This document shows positions 10,828-21,433 of a stretch of 64,000 nucleotides of DNA, in pieces. The notes beneath the pieces were generated by a model. It searched no databases and was not told where the DNA came from. It saw only the letters and a list, made by a program, of their open reading frames with translations. The stretch is from NCBI GenBank assembly GCA_030760725.1, contig JASWHV010000009.1, positions 95,964,780 to 96,028,779 of the forward strand. Direction: 5' to 3'. The DNA comes from Neostapfia colusana (Eukaryota; Streptophyta; Magnoliopsida; Poales; Poaceae). How positions within the stretch are numbered: position 1 is the first letter of the stretch; the number at the start of each line of letters is the position of its first letter. A program made the position numbers and the translations under genes.

Positions 10828-12375
10828 CTCATACCATCACACATAGCAAAAGAAAACAACAAGTCATAAGACATAGTTCACACTTCCACTTCATTCAAAC
10901 CACACATTCACATTTATGAAAGTCATTCACAATTATATGTGTTGTGGTTACTCTATGTGTGTTGATTTTTGGCTTACATGCACTTTTAATCATGTGTATA
11001 TGATTTCTACTTTTTGTATTCACATTTATGTTTGCATACTATATATATGAGTTTCCAATTTAAATAAATTGCTTATATTCAATTACTACACCTTTTAGCT
11101 ACCAAGTATGCATGAAAGGTATTTTCCTACTCCATATGTGTCTTCAGTCCTTCTACCAACCCTAAACTGAATTCTTTGGATTTTAGAAACTTCATTTATC
11201 ATTTCCTAGTTGCTATATTTTCAGATTTATTTCCTATGCCTAAATGTGAACTTTATTATGAAAATAATAAGACACATCATCTAAACAGAATAGGTTCTGA
11301 TCTAAAATGTTTAATAATATATTTTTGATCTTTTCCTCTGATGTAAACTATTTTACATTTATTTTTCTAATTTTCAGAATTATTCTCTACTAAAAAATGT
11401 GTCCCTATAACTAATAAATGTGAATAATCAATTAAACAGATTCATTTCAGCCAAAAATCTATTTTTATCTCACTCCAAGGTTTTCTATGTACTGGGAAAG
11501 TTTTAAATTTGAATTTGACAATATGTTTGTCCCACCTTTTAAATTTTAAATACTAGCCACATATTCAAATTCCTAACTTTAATATCAAATAGGGTTAAAA
11601 AGGTAAACTTATCCCACTACAGGGTCCATTATATTATTTTAAGAATTTCCAGGGGTCTATCTACACTTATCAGAGGGGTTTTTCCTAATTTTTATTAAGT
11701 CCAGGGGCTAAAACTGATTTTTAAATGAATTTACATGATTTTCTGAAGTTCCAGGGGCTAGATCAGAAGTTTCCGGGGCTAGCTCTTATTTTCCGAGAAC
11801 CCCAGGGGGTAGCGCGTAAGAATTCCAGTCTTTATAACGCGGGGCTGACGTGGACCGTCCGATTTAAAACAGACGGCTGAGATTATAACGTCGAACCGGT
11901 ACGCGGGGATTTAAATTCTACCATGCGATTTAAAATAGACGGCGCACAAGCGGCCACGTAGCTCTGATCGAGCGCTGGCGGCGCTGCCCGGCGGCGCACG
12001 GCGGCAGGAGGCGGCGATCTCGCCGGAGAGTTTCGGATCTTCGTCAATTCTCCCTAAAACTGTGGTTTTATGGCATAGATCGGTAGAGGGGAGGTCGGGG
12101 ATCTCACCTCGGGGGTTTTCTTGAGCTCGGAGGTCCTGGAAGGCGGTCGGCGACGAGGTCCGAGGTGAATTCACGGCGAGGCTCGTCGGTGCTGTGTTGG
12201 AACCGCAAACCACCGCGTTTTCTGCACCTGCGAGGTTCCCCGGAGGCGGTGGATCAAGACCAGCGAGTTAGATCAGAATTCACGAGCGTAGATCGGGCAG
12301 ATTCGCCGGTGGGGCTCGGGTTCTCACCGGAGAGAAGATCGGCGGATCGTGGGGAAAAACGGGACGATGCCGGGG

Positions 12376-12384
12376 TTTTTTATA
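12376..12384 (-). promoter_or_regulatory. Element B: TATA box of 3' LTR
   Basis: TATAAAAAA on the minus strand, about 400 bp into the LTR and just before the GC-rich leader. The same box is at 19326-19334 in the B 5' LTR. The A LTRs have a degenerate sequence here. Confidence 0.7.
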
Positions 12385-12780
12385 GACGGGGGAGGGCGGC
12401 GTTCTGTTGTAATCGAGTTTGTGTCGCCCACGAACGAAATTCGGCTGGGATACGCGAGGATCCGGGTCGGTTTTGATTCGGGGTGAGAGAGTCCGGCCGA
12501 GCGCGGGCGCGAGCGCGAGGAGGAAGAAAGGTTGGCAGGCCCCGCGTGTCAGTGGGAAGAAGGGGGCGCGCGCGGCTGCGGGCTGGCGCGGGATGGGGTG
12601 GGCCGGCTGGTGGGTTTCGGCCCACTGGCTGGTTTTTTTTCTGTTTTCCTTTTTCTTTTTCCATTTCTTTCTGGTTTGAATTTGAATTTGAATTCCAGTT
12701 TGAATTTAAATTTTTGCAACACATGCAACACGTCCAAAAATTTTTAAATTCCCCTCTTGATAGGGTTTTGGGGTGTTACA

Positions 12781-12799
12781 GCTCTACCCCCCTTAAAAG
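12781..12799 (-). other. Element B: polypurine tract
   Basis: TTTTAAGGGGGG followed by TAGAGC on the minus strand, directly next to the 3' LTR. It primes plus-strand DNA synthesis. The same sequence precedes the A 3' LTR. Confidence 0.85.
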
Positions 12800-12825
12800 A
12801 AATCTCGTCCTCGAGATTGGTGGTT

Positions 12826-15586
12826 CTAAGAAAACAATTCCAGAAATTGTGCCTTAAGCTCATCTTCTCGCTCCCAAGTGGCTTCCTCTTCCGAGTGATG
12901 CTTCCACTGCACCTTGCACATCCGGATTCTTTTATTTCTTGTGAGACGTTCCATTGTCTCCAAAATCTTGGATGGTTGCTCGGCATAAGACAAATCCTCA
13001 GCTACGTCAACCTCATTCTTGGGTAACACCTCTTCAGGCGTTCTTAGACATTTCTTGAGCTGTGACACATGGAATACATCGTGCACATCCGATAGGCGAG
13101 CCGGTAATTCTAGCTGATACGCCACTTCGCCTTTCCTCTCCAGAACTTGAAAGGGTCCGATGTATCGAGGTGACAACTTCCCTTTCACCTTGAACCGACG
13201 AAGTCCTCGGATAGGGGACACCTTGAGATAGACATAATCCCCCACGTTGAAAACGAGCTCTCTTCTTCGTATATCGGCATAGCTCTTTTGTCGTGTCTGT
13301 GCTATCCTCAAGTTGTTGCGAATTTCCCTCACTTTTGCCTCAGCTTCTTGTAGTACTTCAGGACCCAACACTTTACTTTCCCCTGTTTGGTTCCAAAATA
13401 GGGGAGTTCTGCACTTCCTCCCATACAAAGCTTCGAATGGTGACATCTTCATACTGGCCTGGTAGCTGTTGTTATAGGAGAACTCCGCATATGGTAAGTT
13501 CTTATCCCAACTCCGATTGTTTTTGAGTGCACATGCCCTCAGCATATTCTCAAGAATCTGATTGGTTCTTTCCGTCTGCCAGTCAGTTTGGGGATGATAG
13601 GCAGAACTAAAGTTCGGATGGGTTCCCGTGGTTTCGTGCAACTTCTGCCAGAACCTCGAGGTCAACTGTGTCCCTCGATCCGACACTATCTTCTTCGGCA
13701 CTCCATGGTAACACACGATCCTTGACATGTACAACTCCGCCAATTTGGATCCACTGTAGCTTTCCTTCACGGGGATGAAATGAGCTACCTTGGTTAGCCT
13801 GTCGATGATGACCCATATCGAATCATATCCTGATTGGGTCCTGGGCAGTCCCACTATGAAATCCATACCAATTTCTTCCCATTTCCATTCAGGCACTTTG
13901 AGTGGTTGCAATAATCCCGCGGGTCGTTGATGTTCTGCTTTCACCAACTGACATGTGTCACATAGGGCAACATGTTCCGCGACATCTCGCTTCATGCCAT
14001 ACCACCAATACCTGCTCTTGAGATCCTGGTACATCTTCGTACTCCCAGGATGAATGGAATAGTCAGAATCGTGAGCCTCCTTCAAAATCAATTCACGGAT
14101 CTCCTTTACTTCAGGCACACATATTCTTTTCCCGTGCCACACCGTTCCTTGTTCATCCTCTCTGAAACCAGGGGCTTTATTTTCCTTGATGAGTTGCCTG
14201 ATTTCTTGTATCTTCTCGTCGTTCTTTTGACCTTCACGTATGTCTTGCTCTAGTGTGGAGTCAACTTCCATGGCGATGGCTTCACCACTATTCACAAGGC
14301 ATAGATTGAGCCTTATAACCTCGTCCTTCAATTCTGCAGGCATATCCTTCAAGCGCAGCTTATTGACCTGCACTTTCCGACTTAAAGCATCTTCCACGAC
14401 GTTTGCTTTCCCAGGATGATAGTTGATGCCCACATCAAAGTCATTGATTAGCTCTAACCATCTCCTTTGTCTGAGGTTGAGATCTGGCTGTGTGAAAATG
14501 TACTTTAAAACTCTTATGATCCGTATATATCTCTGTCCTCTTCCCCATCAAATAGTGCCGCAAAATTTTCAACGCGTGTACCACTGCGGCTAGTTCTAGG
14601 TCATGTGTAGGATAGTTTTTCTCGTGCTTCCGGAGTTGTCGGGATGCATAAGCCACGACATGCCCTTCTTGCATGAGAACACATCCCAACCCGTTTCCAG
14701 AGGCATCGCAGTACACCTTAAAGTTCTTTTGCATATCTGGCATAACCAGCACTGGGGCTGTTGTCAATCTTTTCTTTAACTCCTGAAAACTCGTCTCGCA
14801 CTGTGGCGTCCATGTGAATGTGATTCCCTTCTCCAACAGTTTGGTGAGGGGTCTCGAGATCTTAGAGAATCCCTCAATAAACCGTCGATAGTATCCAGCC
14901 AATCCCAAGAAGCTTCGAACTTCCTCGACATTTTCAGGGGTCTTGCACTTCTGTATATCCTCGATTTTGGCGGGATCCACGGAGATTCCTCCCTCCAAGA
15001 TTATATGTCCTAAGAAGGGAACTCTCTTCAGCCAAAACTCACACTTGCTCAACTTGGCATATAGTTGGTGTTCTCTCAGCCTCTGCGACACCAACCTTAG
15101 ATGTTTCTCATGTTCTTCTTCATCTTTGGAGAAGACGAGAATGTCATCTATGAAAACCACCACAAATTTGTCCAGATATTCCATGAATACCTTGTTCATG
15201 AGATACATGAAGTATGCCGGGGCATTAGTTAGCCCGAATGGCATGACAGTGTATTCATACAGTCCGTACCGAGATACGAAAGCTGTCTTGGGAATATCAG
15301 ATTGCCTTATCTTAAGTTGGTGGTATCCCGATCTGAAATCAATTTTTGAGAACACACAAGCTCCCCTCAACTGATCAAACAAGTCTTCAATGCGGGGTAA
15401 TGGGTAGTTGTTCTTGATGGTTACCTCATTCAAGGCACGGTAGTCCACGCATAACCTTTGGGTTCCGTCCTTCTTGGGCACAAATATCACTGGAGCTCCC
15501 CATGGTGAGGAACTAGCACGAATATACCCCTTCTCCGTCAATTCTCTCAAGTGATCCTTGAGTTCTCCCAGCTGCTTGGAGTCCAT
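12826..15586 (-). pseudogene. Element B: pol - reverse transcriptase, RNase H, integrase, chromodomain-like tail (one frameshift)
   Basis: From 15586: an RT domain with LPRIEDLFDQL, FSKIDFRSGYHQL and the catalytic FIDDILVF. RNase H follows (KVYCDASGNGLGCVL, TDHKS). A frameshift near 14505 is followed by the rest in one frame from 14433: YHPGKANVVEDALSRK, then the integrase zinc finger (EAHDSDYSIHPGSTKM, ALCDTCQ). The core follows, with Asp in MDFIVGLP, Asp in VSDRGTQ and Glu in TERTNQI, where HPQTDW replaces the usual Gly. The tail holds VQWKHHSEEEATWERED, a chromodomain-like segment of plant chromoviruses, lacking most of the aromatic cage. It overlaps the end of the protease frame. Confidence 0.9.
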
Positions 15587-16530
15587 CCGATAAGGTCTCT
15601 TGTATATATCGGGGCTGTTCCAGGCACTAGCTCAATTGCGAATTCCACTTCACGATCAGGAGGCATACCTGGCAACTCCTCCGGAAAAACATCTGGATAT
15701 TCCCTGATGGTCCTGATCTCCTCCACTTTCACCTCCACTTGATTTAATTTAATGTCCCTCCTAGGCTCTTGTATTGTTATGAACTTTACTCTTGTGCCAC
15801 TAGGGTGAGTTAGTTCCACCGTTCTGGTCAAACAATGGATGAGTCCCTTATGTTTGGTCAACCAATCCATACCCAAAATAAAATCTATCCCTTGTGAATC
15901 TATCACTATGAGGTTAGCAGTAAATACTACCCCATTAATGTATAGGTTCACCTTGGGACACACTTGTCTTGTCCTTATTTCTCCACCTAGAGAGTGTACT
16001 GCTAGCATATGGTTCATTTGTGTTGTTGCTAGATCATGCTTCTTAACAAACCCTTGAGCAATGAACGAGTGGGTAGCACCAGAATCAAACAGCAGGGTTG
16101 CAATGTGTAAATTGGCAGGAAACTCACCATCTACCACGTCAGGTGCCTCTTGCGCTTCCTCCATGGTCACGTGGTTCACCCGTCCTCGCATCACATTCTG
16201 CTGTTGTGGCTGCGCGGGCTTCTTCTTTGGGCACTTATGGGCGTAGTGCCCCACTTCACCACAGTTAAAACATTGCACCCCAACCTTAGGTGCCTGGCCT
16301 TTGTTGTCTTGGGGTTGTTTGGGGGTCCTTGCACTGCTGGTCGAGGTTGATACGTAGGGCGAGGCTGCTGTACGAACTGACGTTGTGGCGGTGCTGGTGC
16401 TGCCGGAGGCCTGAAGTTCGGGTTGTACCCTCTTGGTGCTGAGTAGGTTACCGCAGCACGGTTCGTCTGCCCTGCGGGTTGCTGCATCAGACGTGGGCGG
16501 GTGTTGCTCCCTGAGGCTTGATGTGACCAC
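15547..16530 (-). CDS. Element B: nucleocapsid knuckle, aspartic protease and start of RT
   Basis: Open frame with the CCHC zinc knuckle CFNCGEVGHYAHKC (16272-16231), which packages the RNA. It continues into the protease with an intact active site LFDSGATHSF and the flap region leading to DFILGMDWL. It then enters the linker to RT (YPDVFPEELPGMPPDREVEF). It joins gag upstream by a frame change near 16500 and RT downstream by a shift near 15590. Confidence 0.85.
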   Translation of the reverse strand: MVTSSLREQHPPTSDAATRRADEPCCGNLLSTKRVQPELQASGSTSTATTSVRTAASPYVSTSTSSARTPKQPQDNKGQAPKVGVQCFNCGEVGHYAHKCPKKKPAQPQQQNVMRGRVNHVTMEEAQEAPDVVDGEFPANLHIATLLFDSGATHSFIAQGFVKKHDLATTQMNHMLAVHSLGGEIRTRQVCPKVNLYINGVVFTANLIVIDSQGIDFILGMDWLTKHKGLIHCLTRTVELTHPSGTRVKFITIQEPRRDIKLNQVEVKVEEIRTIREYPDVFPEELPGMPPDREVEFAIELVPGTAPIYTRDLIGWTPSSWENSRIT

Positions 16531-17296
16531 CCGGCCTTCCTCTTGTTCTCATTCTCCAAGGCCTTCAGCCTCCTTTCTACCACAAATGCTCTGTTCACCA
16601 TCTTTTGGAAGCTTTCATACTCATTGGAGGACATTGCACACTGCATTTCTGCGGTAAGTCCTTCCACGAACAATCCTGTTTCTACTCATCAGTCTCTATG
16701 TCCCGTGGGGCATAACGGGAAAGTTGAGTAAACTTAGTGAGGTATTCCCTCACAGTCATGTTACCTTGCTGCAACCCCAAGAACTCCTTCCTCTTGTTTT
16801 TGAGTTCACCCCTTGGTATGTAATGGTTGCGGAAGCTACGCTTGAACTCTTCCCAAGTGATGTTCTCAGGGTCATGATGGGCGGCCACGTAGGCAGTCCA
16901 CCAATCAGCAGCAGGTCCATGCAATTGATGAGAGGCAAACAGCACCCTCTCATACCCTTGGCACTGTATGATCCTCATCTTGCTCTCAATGGTCTTTAGC
17001 CAATCATCTGCCTCCAGAGGTTCCACAGCACTTGCAAACTTTGGAGGTTGAGTTCCTAGAAACTCACTCAACCTTGGTTGGCGTGGTGCAGCTTGTGGAG
17101 GTGGAACTTGATGCAAGTTGGCCACCACTTGAGTCAAGTTCTGGATGAGCTGATTTTGATTCTCAAGCATTTGGTGGAGAGGATCAACTCCTTCACGGCG
17201 TCCACCCCTGTCTTGGCCTCCAGAAAGATGAGGGTTGCAGGCCTCATCGTTGTTGTTGGCGGGGTGGGCAGCACGACCCTTTCCTCTTCCGGCCAT
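16191..17296 (-). pseudogene. Element B: gag (stop and frameshift)
   Basis: Begins MAGRGKGRAAHP at 17296. The retrotransposon gag domain is clear: EADDWLKTIESKM, RVLFASHQLHGPAADWW, TWEEFKRSF, then REYLTKFTQLSRYA. A TAG at 16684-16682 and a 1-nt shift just after it break the frame, which resumes as VEGLTAEMQCAM. A Gln/Pro-rich region then leads to the zinc knuckle. About 310 bp separate it from the end of ORF0. Confidence 0.85.
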
Positions 17297-17605
17297 CTGG
17301 CATGATCAACCAATGTTAATTTAAAGCATTACGTATCATCTTACTACTTTCACTCGTTTGTACTTTGAAGTGTTGAGGCTTTGTTATACCTTCTGAGGGT
17401 TCATGTCTCACAAAAAAATAAATGCACTATTATTTCATGTGGGTTCACATACCAAGCAAAACAATCTGAAGACGAGGCTGTGGACAATTGCTCATGGCTT
17501 CCACAACTCACGTCACACACCAAGCATTAACACACCATTAACTAAGGTAACGACTCGACTATTCGACATCTTGCTAACTAAGGGAAAAACTCTACACTAC
17601 TCGTA

Positions 17606-18375
17606 TCACTGAGATGGCTCCTCGGGATCTTCCTCATTATTGTGGCTGCCTTCTGACTCTGCTTTGGGTGGGGAGGCTGCTGGTGGAGAATTGCGACGAC
17701 GCCTGATCACCCGGCGATCTGGGAGTCAGGAGTCCATGTATCATTTACGGTGACACACAGTTCATTCCCATCTCCTCTTTCTCTCGCCCTCAAGCAGGCT
17801 CGCAGCAACGCCTCCGTTTCCTTCAGGGTGTCCCGAACATCCTGAAGCTCTTGCTGACACTCCTGCAGTTGAGTGCTGAGCATAGCAGCATCCTCCAAGC
17901 ACAAGTCCATGTGCTCATGGGAAGTCCCTTGCTGCACCGGTGGGTACTTGTACTCCGTGGTACCACTCTCGCGCTGGAGGACATACATGTACTCAGTCCT
18001 GTCCAGGTGTCGACGATAGATGTGACTCTGGCAGGTGATGGCCTCCCAGGTGACATCCTTTTCTGCATCGACCTGTGTCGCTCGACAAGCTGGAGAGCGG
18101 TGGATCTTGAGCAGCTGATTTTCATGGATAATCCTCATTTCTGAACTCCATTCTTCCCGCTTCTCCCGGATGGTCCTGGTGGAGCTATAGTGTATGATTA
18201 GCTTGCCCGTATTGCCGGCGGCTTGGAGCATACGTCGAAGACGGCGCAGCAAACCTCCTACTGCCAATCCGTAGAAAAGGTACGTCACCGAACGGCTCTC
18301 CTCTCTTTGGGCAAGGGCAACTACGGGTACTCTCCCTCCTGTGGACTTGCGAGCAGTGCGAATCATGCGAACCAT
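17606..18375 (-). pseudogene. Element B: pre-gag ORF0 with H3-tail motif (frameshift near the end)
   Basis: Starts directly after TTTGTTTTAG at 18375. The N-terminus is MVRMIRTARKSTGGRVP, with the perfect H3 Thr6-Gly13 match at residues 7-14. It aligns over its whole length with the intact copy at 30048-30818, including EEWSSEMRI, TWEAITCQ, the coiled-coil region (QLQECQQELQDVRDTLKE) and the NDTWTPDS motif. A small frameshift near 17710 displaces the last ~35 residues. The real end by homology is 17606. Confidence 0.75.
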
Positions 18376-18575
18376 CTAAAACAAAGAGCATTTAAACTTA
18401 GGTTAGATAAACTTTTAAACAAAAATCCTATTTTGAATGAAAGTTGGGGTAAGATAAAGAAAGTGACTCCATTAAATAACACTTTTCAACACACCTTGTA
18501 AAATAGTTTTTAAGAAAATAGGGCCCTTAAATACGTCCATTTCTACCTAGGTCCACGTTCCTATGGGCAACCTTG

Positions 18576-18587
18576 GCTCTGATACCA
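18576..18587 (-). promoter_or_regulatory. Element B: primer binding site
   Basis: GCTCTGATACCA on the plus strand is the complement of TGGTATCAGAGC, four bases from the B 5' LTR. It confirms that B runs on the minus strand. Confidence 0.9.
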
Positions 18588-18591
18588 CTTC

Positions 18592-19723
18592 TGTCACACC
18601 CGGTTTTTCCAAAGAACAACCGAGTGAATATCACATGTATGCCAGGATCATTTTCTCATACATGTGATGACAAATAGTGAAGCATCATTTATTACAAGCC
18701 AGGTGTCAAATATAAATAGTTTCCGGGGCTAGCTCTTATTTTCCGAGAATCCCAGGGGGTAGCGCGTAAGAATTCCAGTCTTTATAACGTGGGGCTGACG
18801 TGGACCGTCCGATTTAAAACAGACGGCTGAGATTATAACGTCGAACCGGTCCGGGTGATTTAAATTCTACCGTGCGATTTAAAATAGACGGCGCACAAGC
18901 GGCCACGTCGCTCTGATCGAGCGCGGGCGGCGCTGCCCGGCGGCGCACGGCGGCAGGAGGCAGCGATCTCGCCGGAGAGTTTCGGATCTTCGTCAATTCT
19001 CCCTAAAACTGTGGTTTTATGGCATAGATCGGTAGAGGGGAGGTCGGGGATCTCACCTCAGGGGTTTTCTTGAGCTCGGAGGTCCTGGAAAGCGGTCGGC
19101 GATGAGGTCCGAGGTTAATTCACGGCGAGGCTCGTCGGCGCTGTGTTGGAACCGCAAAACACCGCGTTTTCTGCACCTGCGAGGTTCCCCGGAGGCGGTG
19201 GATCAAGACCAGCGAGTTAGATCAGAATTCCCGAGCGTAGATCGGGCAGAATTCGTCGGAGGGGCTCGGGTTCTCACCGGAGAGAAGATCGGTGGATCGT
19301 GGGGAAAAACGGGACGATGACGGGGTTTTTTATAGACGGGGGAGGGCGGCGTTCGTTTGTGATCGAGTTTGCGTGGCCCACGAACGAAATTCGGCTGCGA
19401 TACGCGAGGATCCGGGTCGGTTTTGATTCGGGGTGAGAGAGTCCGGCCGAGCGCGGCGTGAGCGCGAGGAGGAAGAAAGGTTTGCGGGCCCGTGTGTCAG
19501 TGGGAAGAAGGGGGCGCGTGCGGCTGCGGGCTGGCACGGGATGGGGTGGGCCGGCTGGTGGGTTTCGGCCCACTGGCCGGTTTTTTCTGTTTTCCTTTTT
19601 CTTTTTCCATTTCTTTCTGGTGAATTTGAATTTGAATTCCAGTTGAATTTAAATTTTTGCAACACATGCAACACGTCCAAAAATTTTTGAATTCCCCTCT
19701 TGACAGGATTTTGGGGTGTTACA
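18592..19723 (-). repeat. Element B: 5' LTR with internal deletion (1132 bp)
   Basis: Has the same ends as the 3' LTR but jumps from AAATATAAATAG to TTTCCGGGGC near 18720. About 2.3 kb equivalent to 9479-11767 of the 3' LTR are missing. The lost part again carries the two downstream exons of the proposed LTR reading frame. TATA box and leader remain. Confidence 0.9.
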
Positions 19724-20030
19724 ACATGGACCTGTGCTTGGAGGATGCTGCTATGCTCAACACTCGACTGCAGGAGTGCCAACAGGAGCTTCAGGATGTT
19801 CGTGACACCCTGAAGGAGACTGAGGCATTGCTTCGCGCCAGCCTGAGGGCGAGAGAAATAGGAGATGGGAATGAACTGTGTGTCACCGTGAATGACACAT
19901 GGACTCCTGACTCTCCAGACTGCCAGGCGAGCAGGCGTTGCCGCACTTCTCCACCAGCAGCTTCCCCACCCAAAGCGGAATCAGAGGGCAGCCGCAATAA
20001 TGAGGAAGACCCCGAGGATCCAGCTCAGTG
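19724..20030 (+). pseudogene. Element A: pre-gag ORF0, 3' part
   Basis: Continuation of the ORF0 that starts at 8885, after the second ACATG duplication. It holds the predicted coiled coil (LEDAAMLNTRLQECQQELQ), the conserved NDTWTPDSP motif, a short Arg-rich stretch and an acidic end, with stop at 20028-20030. The frame is open. Without B it would join to the 5' part in frame. Confidence 0.75.
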
Positions 20031-20368
20031 ATACGAGTCGTGTAGAGTCCTTTCCCTTAGTTCAGCGGTTATCTAGTAGTCGAGTCAATACCTTAGTTAT
20101 TTGTGTGTTAATGTTTGGTATGTGACGTGAGTTGTCGAAGCCATGGGCATTTGTCCACAACCTCGTCTTTAGGTTGCTTTGCTTTGATGTGTGAACCCCT
20201 ATGAATTAATAGTGCATTTATTTTTGCGTGAGACGTGACTCCCAAAAATCTATGTGAAACCCTCAGAAAATGTTTAATATATTAAGGCCTCAAAAGTTTA
20301 AATTTAAACAAGCAATTTGGGAAGTTAATATGTAATGCTTTAAGTTATCATTTGGTTGATCATGATAG

Positions 20369-21433
20369 ATGGCTGGAAGAGGAAAGGGTCGTGGTGCCAA
20401 CCCCACCAACAACAACGATGAGGCCGGCAACCCTCATCTTTCTGGAGTGCAAGACAGGGGTGGTCACCGTGAAGGAGCTGACCCTATCCACCAAATGCTT
20501 GAAAATCAGAATAAGCTCATCCAGAGTTTAACTCAGGTGGTGGCCAACTTGCACCAAGCTCCACCCCCACAAGCTGCACCACGCCAACCAAGGTTAAGTG
20601 GGTTTCTGGGAACTCAACCCCCAAAGTTTGCAAGTGCTGCTGAACCTCTGGAGGCAGATGACTGGCTGAAGACCATTGAGAGCAAGATGAGGATCATACA
20701 ATGCCAAGGGTATGAGAGGGTGTTGTTTGCCTCTCACCAATTGCATGGACCTGCTGCTGATTGGTGGACCGCTTACGTGGCAGCCCATCATGACCCCGAG
20801 AACATCACGTGGGAAGAGTTCAAGCGCAGTTTCCACAACAATTACATACCAAGGGGTGAACTCAAAAACAAGAGAAAGGAGTTCTTGGGACTGCAGCAAT
20901 GAAACATGACTGTGAGGGAATACCTCACTAAGTTCACCCAACTATCCCGGTATGCACAACGGGACATCGAAACTGATGAGCAAAAACAGGACTGTTTTGT
21001 GGAAGGACTTACTATGGAAATGCAGTGTGCAATGTCCTCCAACGAGTATGAAAGCTTCCAAAAGATGGTAGACAGAGCATTTGTCGTGGAGAGGAAGCTG
21101 AAGGCCTTGGAAAATGAAAACAAGAGGAAGGCTGGATGGTCACACCAAGCCTCAGGTAACAACACACGCCCACGTCTGACTCAGCACCCAGAGGGTACAA
21201 CCCAAATTTCAGGCCTCTGTCAGCATCAGCACAGCCGCAACGTCAGTTTGTGCAGCAGCCTCGCCCCACATATCAACCTCGACCAGCAGGATAAGGACCA
21301 CCGAGCCAACCCCAACACAACAAAGGCCAGGCACCTAAGGTTGGGGTGTAATGCTTCAACTGTGGTGAAGTGGGGCACTACGCTCATAAGTGCCCAAAGA
21401 AGAAGCCCATCCAGCCACAACAGCAGAATGTGA
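20369..21433 (+). pseudogene. Element A: gag (in-frame TGA)
   Basis: The ATG follows TTGATCATGATAG directly, again an AG at the start codon. It has the gag domain as in B (EADDWLKTIESKM, FASHQLHGPAADWW, TWEEFKRSF). A TGA at 20900-20902 sits where B has Gly. The frame then continues with NMTVREYLTKFTQLSRY to a basic tail. The CCHC knuckle CFNCGEVGHYAHKC is at 21352-21393 but in a shifted frame relative to the end of this one. Confidence 0.85.

Larger units (their letters stand above)
9353..12780 (-). repeat. Element B: 3' LTR, full length (3428 bp)
   Basis: The only uninterrupted full LTR of the A/B family here. Reading the minus strand it has an AT-rich start with FEFQFEF-like runs of AATTC repeats, a TATA box, and a GC-rich leader block (12340-11900). 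An AT-rich stretch (11750-10830) follows, then a small exon (10827-10756), an intron with conserved blocks (10755-9658) and a last exon ending at 9599. It is therefore the best copy for studying the LTR-internal reading frame. Confidence 0.9.
9353..19723 (-). mobile_element. Element B: chromovirus of the same family as A, antisense, complete with target duplication
   Basis: Both ends match the A LTR ends in reverse. The five bases ACATG flank it (9348-9352 and 19724-19728). The intact ORF0 at 30048 shows the empty site with one ACATG. On the minus strand the order is 5' LTR 19723-18592 (internally deleted), primer site, ORF0, gag, protease, RT, RNase H, integrase, chromodomain-like tail, polypurine tract, 3' LTR 12780-9353 (full, 3428 bp). 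It is better preserved than A: one frameshift in RT/RNase H and a stop plus frameshift in gag. Confidence 0.95.
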
